Origin: Mycobacterium sp. 852002-50816_SCH5313054-b
GTDB lineage: Bacteria; Actinomycetota; Actinomycetes; Mycobacteriales; Mycobacteriaceae
Assembly: GCF_001667185.1 (NCBI RefSeq)
Contig: NZ_LZIC01000020.1
Coordinates: 1 to 49,805, forward strand
Reading direction: 5' to 3'
Length of the DNA: 49,805 nucleotides
The notes under the pieces are model-generated. The model was not told the origin of the DNA and did not search any database. It worked only from the letters and a program-made list of their open reading frames with translations. Below, in pieces: positions 29,389 through 38,683 of the stretch (positions within the stretch are counted from its first letter, which is position 1; each line of letters begins with the position of its first letter). The translations under genes were made by a program, and so were the position numbers.

Positions 29389-29801
29389 GCGTCGGGTACG
29401 TCGCGCCGGTGCCGGTGCGCTGGTCGGACATCGACATGTACCAGCACATCAACCACGCCACCATGGTCACCATCCTCGAGGAGGCGCGGGTGCTGTTCCT
29501 CCAGGAGCCGTTCGCGGCCGACATCACGACCATCGGGCTGCTGATCGCCGACGTTCGGGTCACCTATCGAGGGCAGCTGCGGCTGACCGATTCACCTCTG
29601 CAGGTGACCATCTGGACCAAACGGGTGCGGACGGTGGACTTCACGCTGGGCTATGACGTGCGATCGGTCAACGCCGACCCGGCGTCGAAGCCCGCCGTCA
29701 TCGCCGAGACACAGTTGGCCGCTGTCCATATCGAGGAACAGCGGCTGGTGCGACTCTCGCCGCACCACCGGGAGTATTTGCAACGATGGCTGAGGGACTA
29801 A
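29385..29801 (+). CDS. Hotdog-fold acyl-CoA thioesterase, YbgC/FcbC type
   Basis: The 138-residue protein is read from TTG at 29385, which overlaps the gdh stop as TTGA. Translation [26 protein letters not shown] contains the hotdog signature with the catalytic Asp ([14 protein letters not shown] region); later RVTYRGQL and [17 protein letters not shown]. Such enzymes hydrolyse acyl-CoA. It is the counterpart of Rv2475c. Its end overlaps the next gene by 16 bases, so gdh, this gene and the next are one operon. Confidence 0.87.
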   Translation: MSVGYVAPVPVRWSDIDMYQHINHATMVTILEEARVLFLQEPFAADITTIGLLIADVRVTYRGQLRLTDSPLQVTIWTKRVRTVDFTLGYDVRSVNADPASKPAVIAETQLAAVHIEEQRLVRLSPHHREYLQRWLRD

Positions 29802-30457
29802 CAGTCGAGCGCGGACTGTGGTTGCGTGACGCCGCGCACCGCGGGGACCTGGCCACGTTCGTCGATCACGCGATGCGCCTCGACGACGCCGCGGTCGTCC
29901 GGCTGCGCGCCCGGTCGGCCGGGCTGCTGACCGCTTGGGTGGCAACGGGTTTCGATGTGTTGGCCAGCCGGGTGGTCGTCGGTAGGGTGCGGCCCGACGA
30001 TTTGTCGGTGGCCGCCGACGCGCTGGCTCGCGGCCTGTCGGCGATGGACGCCTCGGGCTACGTCGATCCGGGCTTCGCGATGGACTCGGCGTGGCGGGGC
30101 GCGCTGCCCCCCGAATCAGGCTTCACTCACCTCGACGACCTGCCGGCCCAGGTGCTGCTGGACCTGGCGCAGCGCGGCGCGCGACTCGCCAAGGAGCGCG
30201 GCAGTTCGCACGGTCCGCCGGTCTCGCTGCTCGACCAGGAGGTCATCCGGGTCAGCTCGGCCGATGTCAGCGTCGGGCTTCCGATGCGCTGCGTATTCGC
30301 CTTGACCGCAATGGGTTTCCTGCCGCAGTCGCCCGCTGAGGGCGCTCCCGCCGACGAGCTGGTGCGGGTGCGGATATCGCCGTCGTGGCTGCGCGTCGAC
30401 GCCAGGTTCGGCTCGGTGTACCGGCGCCGCGCTCACGCGGCGCTGGTGTTGCGCTGA
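29786..30457 (+). CDS. Conserved hypothetical protein (Rv2474c-like)
   Basis: A 223-residue soluble protein starting inside the end of the thioesterase gene. It is rich in Ala, Arg and Leu helices (ERGLWLRDAAHRGDLATFVDHAM, VRLRARSAGLLTAWVATGF), with a central segment around GALPPESGFTHLDDLPAQ and a basic C-terminus. There are no membrane segments and no catalytic motif I recognise. Gene order matches Rv2474c. It ends 11 bp before the convergent aglA. Confidence 0.8.
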   Translation: MAEGLTVERGLWLRDAAHRGDLATFVDHAMRLDDAAVVRLRARSAGLLTAWVATGFDVLASRVVVGRVRPDDLSVAADALARGLSAMDASGYVDPGFAMDSAWRGALPPESGFTHLDDLPAQVLLDLAQRGARLAKERGSSHGPPVSLLDQEVIRVSSADVSVGLPMRCVFALTAMGFLPQSPAEGAPADELVRVRISPSWLRVDARFGSVYRRRAHAALVLR

Positions 30458-30468
30458 CGCGCCTGGGG

Positions 30469-32037
30469 TCAGACGAGCCAGGCCGCCGCGTCGGGCGGCA
30501 GTTTGCCGTCGACCAACGGCGCGCTGGCCAAGATGAGCTCTCCCGGTGGCAACGCCATGGCGCGGCGGCCGGCATTCAGCGCGCACAGCAGGCCCCCGCC
30601 GCGGCGCCGGAAGATCAGCGCGTCGCGCGTCGCCGCCTGCCAATCCAAGCCGTCACCGGTGAATTCGGCTCGCTCCCTGCGTATTTCCAGCGCACGCCGA
30701 AAGAACGACAGCGTCGAGTCGGGGTCGTCGCGCTGCTTTTCGACGGTCAGCGCCGCCCAGTCCGCGGGCATCGGCAGCCAGGTGTCGCCAGTGGTCGAGA
30801 ACCCGAACGGTGGCGCATTACCCGACCACGGAATCGGGACACGGCACTTGTCGCGGCCGCGTTCGGTATGCCCGGAGCGTTCCCACGTCGGGTCCTGCAG
30901 CACCTCCTCGGGCAGGTCGAGGACATCGGGCAGCCCCAATTCCTCGCCGTTGTAGACGAACACCGCGCCCGGCAGGGCGAGCATCACCATCGCCATGGCC
31001 CGCGCCCGGCGCAGCCCGGCCTCGCCGCCGCCGTACCGGGTGACCTCGCGGCCCACGTCGTGGTTGGACAGCGTCCACGTGGGGGTGGCGTTCTCGAGGG
31101 CGGTGGCCGCCAGCGAGTTGTCGATCGCGTCGTGGATTTCGGTGGCGTCGAAGTCGATCTTCGTCAGCCGGAAGTTGAAGCCCAGATGCAGCTCGTCGGC
31201 CCGCAGGTACTCGGCCCAGCGGGCGTTGTCCATCACCCACACCTCCCCGATGGTCACCGCGCCGGGATAGTCGTCGACGATCGCGCGGATGCCGCGGTGG
31301 ATCTCATGCACGCTCGGGTGGTTGAAGCGCGGATCGTCATCGCTGTGACTCAGCACCTTGACGTCGTCCTTGGCATCGGGCAGGTCGGACGGCTTGGCCA
31401 TCCCGTGCGCGACGTCGATGCGGAAGCCGTCCACGCCGCGTTCCAGCCAGAAGCGCAGCGTCTTCTCGAAGTCATCGAAGACCTCGGGATGCTCCCAGTT
31501 CAGATCGGGTTGCTCGGCGTCGAACAGATGCAGGTACCACTGGCCCGGATTGCCGTCCGGCTCGACGATCCGCGTCCACGCCGGCCCGCCGAACACCGAC
31601 GTCCAGTTGTTCGGCGGCAGTTCGCCGAGGGGACCGCGGCCGTCGCGAAAGTAGTAGCGCTCCCGCGCGTCGGTGCCCGGGCCGGCGGCCAGCGCCGCCT
31701 GAAACCAGGGGTGCTGCGAACTGCTGTGGTTGGGCACCACGTCCATCGTGATCTTGATGCCGCGCTGGTGTGCCGCCGCGATCAATCGCTCGATGGCGGC
31801 CATCCCGCCGAACACCGGGTCGATGTCGCGGGGGTCCGCCACGTCGTAGCCGTGGTCGGCCATCGGCGAGACGGTGACCGGGTTGAGCCAGATCGCGTCG
31901 ACACCCAGATACGTCAGGTCTTCCAGCCGGGCGGTCAGCCCGTCCAGGTCGCCGATCCCGTCACCGTTGCTGTCGGCGAACGACCGCGGATAGACCTGGT
32001 AGAAGACCGCGTTTGACCACCACGGCTCGTGGCTCAT
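30469..32037 (-). CDS. aglA: GH13 alpha-glucosidase AglA
   Basis: A 522-residue glycoside hydrolase family 13 enzyme of the oligo-1,6-glucosidase/alpha-glucosidase type. Conserved regions are visible: DVVPNHSSSQHPWF (region I), GFRIDVAHGM with the nucleophile Asp (region II), TIGEVWVMDN with the acid/base Glu (region III) and LSNHDVGR (region IV). It should release glucose from alpha-linked oligosaccharides in the cytoplasm. It matches Rv2471. GGAG precedes the ATG, and glbO ends only 18 bp upstream on the same strand, so the two are probably cotranscribed. Confidence 0.93.
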   Translation of the reverse strand: MSHEPWWSNAVFYQVYPRSFADSNGDGIGDLDGLTARLEDLTYLGVDAIWLNPVTVSPMADHGYDVADPRDIDPVFGGMAAIERLIAAAHQRGIKITMDVVPNHSSSQHPWFQAALAAGPGTDARERYYFRDGRGPLGELPPNNWTSVFGGPAWTRIVEPDGNPGQWYLHLFDAEQPDLNWEHPEVFDDFEKTLRFWLERGVDGFRIDVAHGMAKPSDLPDAKDDVKVLSHSDDDPRFNHPSVHEIHRGIRAIVDDYPGAVTIGEVWVMDNARWAEYLRADELHLGFNFRLTKIDFDATEIHDAIDNSLAATALENATPTWTLSNHDVGREVTRYGGGEAGLRRARAMAMVMLALPGAVFVYNGEELGLPDVLDLPEEVLQDPTWERSGHTERGRDKCRVPIPWSGNAPPFGFSTTGDTWLPMPADWAALTVEKQRDDPDSTLSFFRRALEIRRERAEFTGDGLDWQAATRDALIFRRRGGGLLCALNAGRRAMALPPGELILASAPLVDGKLPPDAAAWLV

Positions 32038-32055
32038 ACTGCTCCGTTCGGTTTG

Positions 32056-32445
32056 TTAGAACGATGAATTGACCAGTGAGTTCGCGGCCATCTCCAGGTA
32101 GTCGAGCAACTCGCGCCGATGCTCGTCGTCCAGGGTTTGCGAATCGATGGAAGCGACGGCGGTGTGCATGCACCGCAGCCAGGCGTCGCGCTCGATGGGG
32201 GTGATCCGGAACGGGGCATGCCGCATCCGCAGCCGCGGATGCCCGCGCCGGTCGGAGTAGGTGCGCGGGCCGCCCCAGTACTGCTCGAGGAACATCCGCA
32301 GCCGCTCCTCGGCGCCCTCGAGGTCGTCCGCGGGATACAGCTGACTGAGAATCTCGTCCTCCGGCACCTGCGCGTAAAACCGCGACACGATCGCATCGAA
32401 GGTTTCGGCACCGCCGACGGCGTCGTAAAAGCTCACCTGATCCAT
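32056..32445 (-). CDS. glbO: Truncated haemoglobin GlbO (group II)
   Basis: From the ATG at 32445 the product has 129 residues ([12 protein letters not shown]), close to the 128 of M. tuberculosis GlbO; an ATG three codons upstream is a fair alternative. It carries the group II features: [35 protein letters not shown], the proximal His in RMRHAPF and the Trp in RDAWLRCM. GlbO binds oxygen with high affinity and has been linked to respiration under low oxygen. It is followed at 18 bp by aglA. Confidence 0.93.
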   Translation of the reverse strand: MDQVSFYDAVGGAETFDAIVSRFYAQVPEDEILSQLYPADDLEGAEERLRMFLEQYWGGPRTYSDRRGHPRLRMRHAPFRITPIERDAWLRCMHTAVASIDSQTLDDEHRRELLDYLEMAANSLVNSSF

Positions 32446-32578
32446 CGCCTCCATTGTGGTGCATCGCCCCGGCGGCAAGGTCGGGCCTACCCGGCTGTTC
32501 ACCGGAACGACACGGCGCGCACCAGCAATAAGGGTGCGTTTGGCGGCGAATCATGGTGGACTATTCCGCGGAGGATCT

Positions 32579-33226
32579 ATGGCGCATGGCAAGAGACGCC
32601 GCAGCCACCGCAGTTCCGGTGCCGCGGCAGGGTTGACCGGGCCCCCGACCGCGTCGGGCCTGCATAGCGTCGAAACCCATCCACCCACCCGCCACGAGAG
32701 CGCCTCGATTTGGAGTCGCCGACGGGTGCTGCTGCTGAATTCCACCTACGAGCCGCTGACCGCGCTGCCCATGCGGCGGGCCATTGTCATGGTGATCTGC
32801 GGCAAGGCCGACGTGGTGCACGACGACCCGGCGGGGCCGGTCATCCACTCCGCGACCAGGTCGATCGTGGTGCCGTCGGTGATCCAGCTGCGGTCCTATG
32901 TGCGGGTTCCGTATCGGGCCCGCGTGCCCATGACCCGCGCCGCGCTCATGCACCGCGACCGCTTCTGCTGCGCCTACTGCGGGGCCAAGGCCGATACCGT
33001 CGACCACGTGGTGCCCCGCAGCCGCGGCGGCGACCACTCCTGGGAGAACTGCGTCGCGTGCTGTTCGACCTGCAACCACCGCAAGGGCGACAAGCTGCTC
33101 GCCGAGCTCGGCTGGACCCTGCGCCGGGCGCCGCTGCCGCCGACGGGGCAGCACTGGCGCCTGCTGTCGACGGTCAAGGAACTGGACCCGGCCTGGGCCC
33201 GATACCTCGACGAAGGCGCGGCCTGA
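32579..33226 (+). CDS. HNH endonuclease-domain protein (Rv2469c-like)
   Basis: The ATG at 32579 follows GGAGG by six bases and gives 215 residues. A basic N-terminus ([13 protein letters not shown]) leads to [19 protein letters not shown], typical of the bacterial HNH family that includes a zinc site. The C-terminal half has [21 protein letters not shown] and [12 protein letters not shown], giving two CxxC pairs and the D-H / N-H residues of the HNH active site. It should bind or cut nucleic acid; its role in the cell is unknown. Family copies are single chromosomal genes, not evident intron or phage parts. Confidence 0.88.
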   Translation: MAHGKRRRSHRSSGAAAGLTGPPTASGLHSVETHPPTRHESASIWSRRRVLLLNSTYEPLTALPMRRAIVMVICGKADVVHDDPAGPVIHSATRSIVVPSVIQLRSYVRVPYRARVPMTRAALMHRDRFCCAYCGAKADTVDHVVPRSRGGDHSWENCVACCSTCNHRKGDKLLAELGWTLRRAPLPPTGQHWRLLSTVKELDPAWARYLDEGAA

Positions 33227-33268
33227 GCGATCCCGTGTCCGCGTGTGCGGGCAGCTCACCCGGTGGGA

Positions 33269-33274
33269 TACGGT
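33269..33274 (+). promoter_or_regulatory. Candidate leaderless -10 box for the small membrane protein
   Basis: TACGGT fits TANNNT and lies seven bases before the GTG at 33282. No ribosome site is seen before that GTG. Confidence 0.4.
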
Positions 33275-33281
33275 TTGCGTC

Positions 33282-33518
33282 GTGAGCCTTGCAGAGATTC
33301 ACCTGTACTTCATCGGAATCCCGCTGGCGCTGGTTGCCCTGCTGTCCCTGCTAATCTGGCGGCGCAAGGGACCCCACCCAGCGACCTACCAGATGTCGGA
33401 GAAGTGGACCCACCCGCCGATCCTGTGGGCCGCGACCGACGAGGACGTCGGCCGTGCCCACGGCGGACACGGTGCGGCGGAGTTCTCGGTTGGAGGTGGC
33501 GCCAGTGGCACGTGGTGA
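33282..33518 (+). CDS. Small membrane protein, about 78 residues
   Basis: From the GTG at 33282 the protein has one N-terminal membrane segment ([18 protein letters not shown]) followed by a basic patch RRKGPHP and a soluble tail ([20 protein letters not shown]) ending in a Gly/His-rich stretch. Its end overlaps the next gene by 14 bases, indicating coupled translation. Function unknown; probably a partner or anchor for the next protein. Confidence 0.72.
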   Translation: MSLAEIHLYFIGIPLALVALLSLLIWRRKGPHPATYQMSEKWTHPPILWAATDEDVGRAHGGHGAAEFSVGGGASGTW

Positions 33519-33972
33519 GGTCGCAACGATCGAGCCTAGCGGGCTGCCCAGGGGGTCGGCGATCACCACCAGCGGACGGGTCTCGGGCGTGACCGAGCCC
33601 GGCGAGCTGTCGGTGCACTACCCCTTCCCGACCAAGGACCTGGTCGCCATCGACGACGCGCTGAAGTACGGCTCGCGGGCGTCGCTGGCGCGGTTCGCCA
33701 TCTACCTGGGTGACCTGGGTAGCGACACCGCCGCGCGGGCCCGCGAAATCTTGGCCCAGGTGCCGACACCCGACAACGCGGTGTTGCTCGCGGTTTCGCC
33801 CGGCCAGTGTGCCATCGAGGTGGTCTACGGCTCGGCGGTCAGGGGCCGCGGCGCCGAGTCGGCCGCGCCGCTGGGAGTGGCCGCCGCCTCGTCGGCGTTC
33901 GAGCAGGGCCATTTGGTCGACGGGTTGGTCAGCGCCATCCGCGTGCTGAGCGCGGGGATCTCACCGGCCTAG
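33505..33972 (+). CDS. DUF5130-like (TPM-type) protein, Rv2468c counterpart
   Basis: I start it at the GTG at 33505, eight bases after GGAGG. The 155-residue product has [41 protein letters not shown], and the segment [20 protein letters not shown] that resembles the TPM fold. I recall this family as DUF5130 in mycobacteria. There is no signal peptide. The overlap with the small membrane protein suggests they work together. Biochemical role unknown. Confidence 0.77.
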   Translation: MARGEVATIEPSGLPRGSAITTSGRVSGVTEPGELSVHYPFPTKDLVAIDDALKYGSRASLARFAIYLGDLGSDTAARAREILAQVPTPDNAVLLAVSPGQCAIEVVYGSAVRGRGAESAAPLGVAAASSAFEQGHLVDGLVSAIRVLSAGISPA

Positions 33973-33983
33973 TTTTCCGGCGC

Positions 33984-34020
33984 CGAGACTGCAACCCGAG
34001 CGAGGGTTAACTCCGTCTCG
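33984..34020. terminator. Bidirectional terminator candidate between convergent genes
   Basis: Nested inverted repeats: CGAGAC (33984-33989) with GTCTCG (34015-34020), and inside them AACCC (33993-33997) with GGGTT (34004-34008). It lies between the ends of the DUF5130-like gene and pepN, as expected for a shared terminator. Confidence 0.55.
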
Positions 34021-34041
34021 ACGCGCTGAGCGCAGGCTCGA

Positions 34042-36615
34042 TCAGGACGCGTCGAACTTCCGCGCCTTCAGCGACCGCTTGATGCCGGCCTGGCCTTCCA
34101 GCACCAGGCGCCGCAGGGCCGGCGGAATGTCCGGGTCGCCGAGGAACTGGTCGGCGGCCGCGATGGCGGCCTCGCTGATGTCCCAGTGGGGGTACAGCCC
34201 GATCACCACCGTCTGGGCGACCTCGCTGGATCGCCGCGCCCACACTCCGGCGATCGCGTCGAAGTAGCGCGCGGTGAACGGCTTGAGCAGTTCGTGCTGT
34301 CCGGGCGCCGCGATGCCGGCGATCATCGAGCGCGCCGAGATGTTGGCCAGGGTGTCGTCCTCGACCACGGTGGTCCAGGCCTGCTCCTTGACCGGCAGCT
34401 GAGGTCGTGCGGCGACCGCCTGGGCGCCGTGCCGCTTCCCGGCGGCGGTCGGATCGCGCTGCACCTCGGCGTCGATGAAAGGCGTCGCGAGCCCGTCGGC
34501 GTCGATCTCGCCGGCGGCGGCCAGCGCGGTCACCAGCCGCCAACGCAGGTCGGTGTCGACCTGCAGGCCCGCCAGCCCGAGGTCGGCCGGGTCGTGGTCG
34601 AGCAGGTCGGCCAGCACCACGATGTGCCGGGTCGACAACACCGACGAGCACAGCGTGTTGACGAACGTGAGCTGGTGATCCGATCCGGGCTGCGCCGCGC
34701 GCGCCAGCTCGAGCAGCCGGTCGGCGAACTGCGGCCAGCCGTGCTCGCGCGCCCACCCCGGCTCGGCGTAGGACGCCAGCGCGGTCTGGGCCTGCAGCAG
34801 CAGCCGCTGCGCCACCCCCACCTCGGTTTCGGCCTGCACCCCGCCGGAGACCAGTGCCACGAAGTCGCGGGCGCGCAGTTCGGCCTCGCGGGTCATCTCC
34901 CACGCCGCCGACCACACCAGCGAGCGGGGCAGCGGCTCGGCGATGTCGGCGATGCGTTCCAGCGCGGTCTGCAGCGACTGGGCGTCCAGCCGCAGCGAGC
35001 AATAGGTCAGGTCGTCGTCGTTGACCAGGATCAGCTTGCCGCGCGAAACCCCCACCAGCGCAGGCACTTCCGTTTGCAGCCCCTCGACGTCGAGCTCCTC
35101 GCGGTGCGCCCGCACCAGCTTGCCGGCGCCGTCGTCGTCATAGATGCCGACGGCCAGCCGGTGCACCCGCGTCTCACCCGCACCGGGCGCGGCGCCGCTC
35201 TGGGTCACCGCGAACCGGGTGAGCCTGCCGTCGGCGTCGACGTCGAAGTCGGGTCGCAGCGTGTTCAGCCCGGTGGTCTTCAGCCACTGCTGGCCCCAGT
35301 CGGACAGGTCGCGGCCGGACGCCTGCTCGAGCGCGGCGATCAGATCGCCGAACGTGGCATTGCCGTAGGCGTGCGTGCGGAAGTAGTCGCGCAGCCCGGC
35401 CAGGAAGTGCTCCAGCCCGACGTAGGCGACGAGCTGCTTGAGCACCGAAGCGCCCTTGGCGTAGGTGATTCCGTCGAAGTTCACCTCGACGGCGGCCAGG
35501 TCGGGGATCTCCGCGGCGATCGGGTGCGTCGACGGCAACTGGTCCTGACGGTACGCCCACGACTTCTCGACCGTGGCGAACGTCGTCCAGGCCTCGGTGA
35601 ATTCGGTTGCCTCGCTTTGGCACAACACCGATGCGAAGGTCGCGAACGACTCGTTGAGCCACAGGTCGTCCCACCACGTCATGGTGACCAGGTCCCCGAA
35701 CCACATGTGCGCCATCTCGTGCAGCACCGTCTCGGCGCGCCGCTCGTAGGAGGCGCGGGTGACCTTGCTGCGAAAGACGTAATCCTCGAGGAAGGTCACC
35801 GCCCCGGCGTTTTCCATGGCTCCGGCGTTGAACTCCGGAACGAACAGCTGATCGTACTTGCCGAACGCGTAGGGCAGGCCGAAGTTCTTGTGGTAGAAGC
35901 CAAATCCCTGCTTGGTCTGGGTGAAGAGCCGCTCGGCGTCCATGTGCGGCGCGAGCGAGGCGCGGCAGTAGATGCCCAGCGGGATCTCGCCGTGCTCGTC
36001 GGTGTAGGCGTCCTTCCACTCGGCGTACGGGCCGGCGATCAGGGCCACCAGGTAGGTGCTCATCCGCGGCGTGGTGGCAAACGTGTGTACGCCGTCTTGC
36101 ACCGAGTGGGGCGCGCCGTTGGAAATCACCTTCCAGTGCTTGGGGGCGACGACCCGCACGTCGAACGTCGCCTTGAGGTCGGGCTGGTCGAAGCAGGCGA
36201 ACATGCGCTTGGCGTCGGCGGTTTCGAATTGCGAATACAGGTAGGTCTCGTCGTCCACCGGATCGACGAAGCGGTGCAGTCCCTCGCCGGTGTTGGAGTA
36301 GCGGCGGTCGGCGTCGACGACGAGGGTGTTCCGCTTCTCGAGCGCGCGCAGCGGGACACCGGTCGATTCGTCATACCCGGACACGTCGAGTTCGCGGCCG
36401 TTGAGGGTGGCGCCGCGCACCGTCTCCGCGGCGAGGTCGATGTACGTGTCGGCGCCGGGCAGCGCGTCGAACACGACGGTCGTGGTGGAGCGGAAGGTAC
36501 GTTCGCCGGGCGCGCCCTTGCCGTCGGTGACGTCGAGGCTGATCTGGTAACTGTCGACGGTGATCAGGGCGGCGCGCTCGACGGCCTGGTCGCGGGTGAG
36601 GTTAGGAAGGACCAC
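34042..36615 (-). CDS. pepN: Aminopeptidase N, M1 zinc metallopeptidase
   Basis: The 857-residue protein has all M1 hallmarks: GAMENAGAV, HEMAHMWFGD with zinc ligands His299 and His303 and catalytic Glu300, and Glu322 in LWLNESFA. A C-terminal ERAP1-like helical domain completes the usual length. It removes N-terminal residues from peptides in the cytoplasm. The start is GTG at 36615; TAAGTT lies six bases upstream, pointing to a leaderless mRNA. It diverges from the mycothiol-dependent reductase gene across 91 bp. Position matches Rv2467. Confidence 0.95.
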   Translation of the reverse strand: MVLPNLTRDQAVERAALITVDSYQISLDVTDGKGAPGERTFRSTTTVVFDALPGADTYIDLAAETVRGATLNGRELDVSGYDESTGVPLRALEKRNTLVVDADRRYSNTGEGLHRFVDPVDDETYLYSQFETADAKRMFACFDQPDLKATFDVRVVAPKHWKVISNGAPHSVQDGVHTFATTPRMSTYLVALIAGPYAEWKDAYTDEHGEIPLGIYCRASLAPHMDAERLFTQTKQGFGFYHKNFGLPYAFGKYDQLFVPEFNAGAMENAGAVTFLEDYVFRSKVTRASYERRAETVLHEMAHMWFGDLVTMTWWDDLWLNESFATFASVLCQSEATEFTEAWTTFATVEKSWAYRQDQLPSTHPIAAEIPDLAAVEVNFDGITYAKGASVLKQLVAYVGLEHFLAGLRDYFRTHAYGNATFGDLIAALEQASGRDLSDWGQQWLKTTGLNTLRPDFDVDADGRLTRFAVTQSGAAPGAGETRVHRLAVGIYDDDGAGKLVRAHREELDVEGLQTEVPALVGVSRGKLILVNDDDLTYCSLRLDAQSLQTALERIADIAEPLPRSLVWSAAWEMTREAELRARDFVALVSGGVQAETEVGVAQRLLLQAQTALASYAEPGWAREHGWPQFADRLLELARAAQPGSDHQLTFVNTLCSSVLSTRHIVVLADLLDHDPADLGLAGLQVDTDLRWRLVTALAAAGEIDADGLATPFIDAEVQRDPTAAGKRHGAQAVAARPQLPVKEQAWTTVVEDDTLANISARSMIAGIAAPGQHELLKPFTARYFDAIAGVWARRSSEVAQTVVIGLYPHWDISEAAIAAADQFLGDPDIPPALRRLVLEGQAGIKRSLKARKFDAS

Positions 36616-36621
36616 GCGTCC

Positions 36622-36627
36622 AACTTA
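36622..36627 (-). promoter_or_regulatory. Candidate leaderless -10 box for pepN
   Basis: On the minus strand TAAGTT fits TANNNT and is six bases before the GTG start at 36615. No Shine-Dalgarno sequence is visible there. Confidence 0.5.
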
Positions 36628-36642
36628 CGTGCCGAGCAGGCC

Positions 36643-36669
36643 GGGAACAGCCGCGAGAGGCCTACGGTT
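36643..36669 (+). promoter_or_regulatory. SigH-type promoter candidate
   Basis: GGGAAC at 36643-36648 and GGTT at 36666-36669 are separated by 17 bp, matching the GGAAC/GTT consensus of the oxidative and heat-stress sigma factor SigH. I recall Rv2466c as SigH-controlled in M. tuberculosis, which fits the gene 37 bp downstream. Confidence 0.7.
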
Positions 36670-36706
36670 GTGCTGAAGGTGTCTTGACCGACGAAAGGAC
36701 TGCGCT

Positions 36707-37318
36707 ATGCCCGAGAAGAACCGAGCCGACTTCTGGTTCGATCCGCTGTGCCCGTGGTGCTGGATCACGTCGCGCTGGATACTTGAGGTCGAGAAGGTGC
36801 GCGACATCGAAGTGCACTTCCACGTCATGAGTCTCGCGATCCTCAACGAGAACCGCGAAGGCCTGCCCGACAACTACCGCGAGATGATGAAGCACGCGTG
36901 GGGGCCGGTGCGGGTGGCTATCGCCGCCGAGCAGGCGCACGGCGCCAAGGTCCTGGACCCGCTGTACACCGCCATGGGCACCCGGATCCACAACGAGGAC
37001 AACAAGAACCTCGAGGAGGTCATCAAGCTGTCGCTGGCCGACGCCGGCCTGCCCGCGGAGCTCGCCGAGGCGGCGCACAGCGAGGACTATGACGACGCGC
37101 TGCGCAAGAGCCACCACGCCGGGATGGACGCCGTCGGCGACGACGTCGGCACGCCGACCATTCACGTCAACGGGGTGGCGTTCTTCGGCCCGGTGTTGTC
37201 GAAGATCCCGCGCGGCGAGGAAGCCGGCAAGCTGTGGGACGCGTCGGTGACCTTCGCGTCCTACCCACACTTCTTCGAACTCAAGCGGACCCGCACCGAG
37301 AAGCCCGAGTTCGACTAG
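36707..37318 (+). CDS. Mycothiol-dependent DsbA-like oxidoreductase/nitroreductase (Rv2466c-like)
   Basis: A 203-residue thioredoxin-fold protein of the DsbA/FrnE type with the active site [13 protein letters not shown] (Cys15-Pro-Trp-Cys18) and the cis-Pro loop [11 protein letters not shown]. tuberculosis Rv2466c is described as a mycoredoxin-like, mycothiol-dependent reductase that activates certain nitro-drugs. It is cytosolic: no signal peptide. AAAGGA precedes the ATG. The SigH-type promoter upstream fits a role in oxidative stress. Confidence 0.93.
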   Translation: MPEKNRADFWFDPLCPWCWITSRWILEVEKVRDIEVHFHVMSLAILNENREGLPDNYREMMKHAWGPVRVAIAAEQAHGAKVLDPLYTAMGTRIHNEDNKNLEEVIKLSLADAGLPAELAEAAHSEDYDDALRKSHHAGMDAVGDDVGTPTIHVNGVAFFGPVLSKIPRGEEAGKLWDASVTFASYPHFFELKRTRTEKPEFD

Positions 37319-37400
37319 ATCGTCGGGCGGCGACCCGCCGCGCCCGACTTCGCCGCCCTTGCGATCGCCGCGGCGACCAGCCCGTGTAAGGATTGCGGCC

Positions 37401-37880
37401 ATGCGCGTCTACCTCGGCTCTGACCACGCCGGATTCGAGCTCAAGCAGCAGGTCATCGCCCACCTCAAACAGGCCGGGCACGAGCCGATCGATTGCGGCG
37501 CCTACACGTACGACGCCGAGGACGACTACCCCGCGTTCTGCATCGCCGCCGCGACGCGCACCGTGGCCGACCCGGACAGCCTGGGCATCGTGCTGGGCGG
37601 GTCGGGCAACGGTGAGCAGATCGCGGCCAACAAGGTTCCGGGTGCCCGCTGCGCGCTGGCGTGGAGCGTCGAGACCGCGACGCTGGCCCGCGAGCACAAC
37701 AACGCGCAGCTCATCGGCATCGGTGGCCGCATGCACACCGTGGCCGAGGCGCTGGCGATCGTCGACGCGTTCCTCGGTGCGCAGTGGTCGAAAGCCGAAC
37801 GCCACCAACGCCGCATCGACATCCTCGCCGAGTACGAACGCACCCACCAGGCGCCGCCGGTGCCCGGCGCCCAGGGCTGA
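37401..37880 (+). CDS. rpiB: Ribose-5-phosphate isomerase B
   Basis: The 159-residue protein begins MRVYLGSDHAGFELK, the RpiB signature, and has GGSGNGEQIAANK. At the position of the catalytic Cys in the E. coli enzyme stands Gly, while Glu72 in NGEQ matches the Glu used as base in the M. tuberculosis type. It interconverts ribose 5-phosphate and ribulose 5-phosphate in the pentose phosphate pathway. AAGGA lies before the ATG. It ends two bases before nei. Confidence 0.95.
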   Translation: MRVYLGSDHAGFELKQQVIAHLKQAGHEPIDCGAYTYDAEDDYPAFCIAAATRTVADPDSLGIVLGGSGNGEQIAANKVPGARCALAWSVETATLAREHNNAQLIGIGGRMHTVAEALAIVDAFLGAQWSKAERHQRRIDILAEYERTHQAPPVPGAQG

Positions 37881-37882
37881 AG

Positions 37883-38683
37883 GTGCCCGAAGGGCACACC
37901 CTGCACCGGCTGGCCCGGTTGCATCAGCGCCGATACGGTCGGGCACCGGTCGCGGTCTCCAGCCCGCAGGGCCGGTTCGCGGCGGCGGTGGTGGACGGCC
38001 GGGTGCTGCGAGGCACCAGCGCGTGGGGCAAGCACCTGTTTCATCACTACGACGGCGGCCCGATCGTGCACGTGCATCTCGGCCTCTACGGCGCGTTCAC
38101 CGAGTGGGAGCGCCCCGACGGCGCGCCGCTACCCGAACCCGTCGGGCAGGTGCGGATGCGGATGGTCGGGGAGGGCTACGGCACCGACCTGCGCGGCCCT
38201 ACCGTGTGCGAGGTCATCGACGAGGGTCAGGTCAGCGACGTGCTGGCCAGGCTCGGCCCCGACCCGCTGCGCAGCGACGCCGACCCGGCGGGGGCGTGGG
38301 CGCGAATCGCCAAGTCGCGCAGGCCCATCGGGGCGCTGCTGATGGACCAGACCGTCATCGCCGGCGTGGGCAACGTCTACCGCAACGAGCTGCTGTTCCG
38401 CCACCGCATCGATCCGTTCCGGCCGGGCCGGGGGATCGGGAAGGCGGAGTTCGACGCGGCGTGGACCGATCTGGTGGCGTTGATGAAGGTCGGCTTGCGC
38501 CGCGGCAAGATCGTCGTGGTGCTGCGCGAACACGACCACGGCCCGCCGTCGTACCGCCCCGGGCGGCCGCGAACGTACGTCTACCGGCGTGCGGGGGAGG
38601 CGTGCCGGGTGTGCGGTGGGCCGGTCCGCACGGAAGTGTTGGAGGGCCGAAACGTGTTCTGGTGCCCGGCCTGCCAGAAGTGA
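37883..38683 (+). CDS. nei: Fpg/Nei-family DNA glycosylase
   Basis: Read from GTG at 37883, the 266-residue protein begins PEGHTLHRLARLH, with the N-terminal Pro nucleophile and Glu of the Nei group. It has the helix-two-turn-helix region (DQTVIAGVGNVYRNE) and a C-terminal zinc finger CRVCGGP...CPACQ. It excises oxidised bases and cleaves the DNA backbone in base-excision repair. Length agrees with Rv2464c. Its stop codon directly abuts the stop of the convergent lipP. Confidence 0.92.
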   Translation: MPEGHTLHRLARLHQRRYGRAPVAVSSPQGRFAAAVVDGRVLRGTSAWGKHLFHHYDGGPIVHVHLGLYGAFTEWERPDGAPLPEPVGQVRMRMVGEGYGTDLRGPTVCEVIDEGQVSDVLARLGPDPLRSDADPAGAWARIAKSRRPIGALLMDQTVIAGVGNVYRNELLFRHRIDPFRPGRGIGKAEFDAAWTDLVALMKVGLRRGKIVVVLREHDHGPPSYRPGRPRTYVYRRAGEACRVCGGPVRTEVLEGRNVFWCPACQK

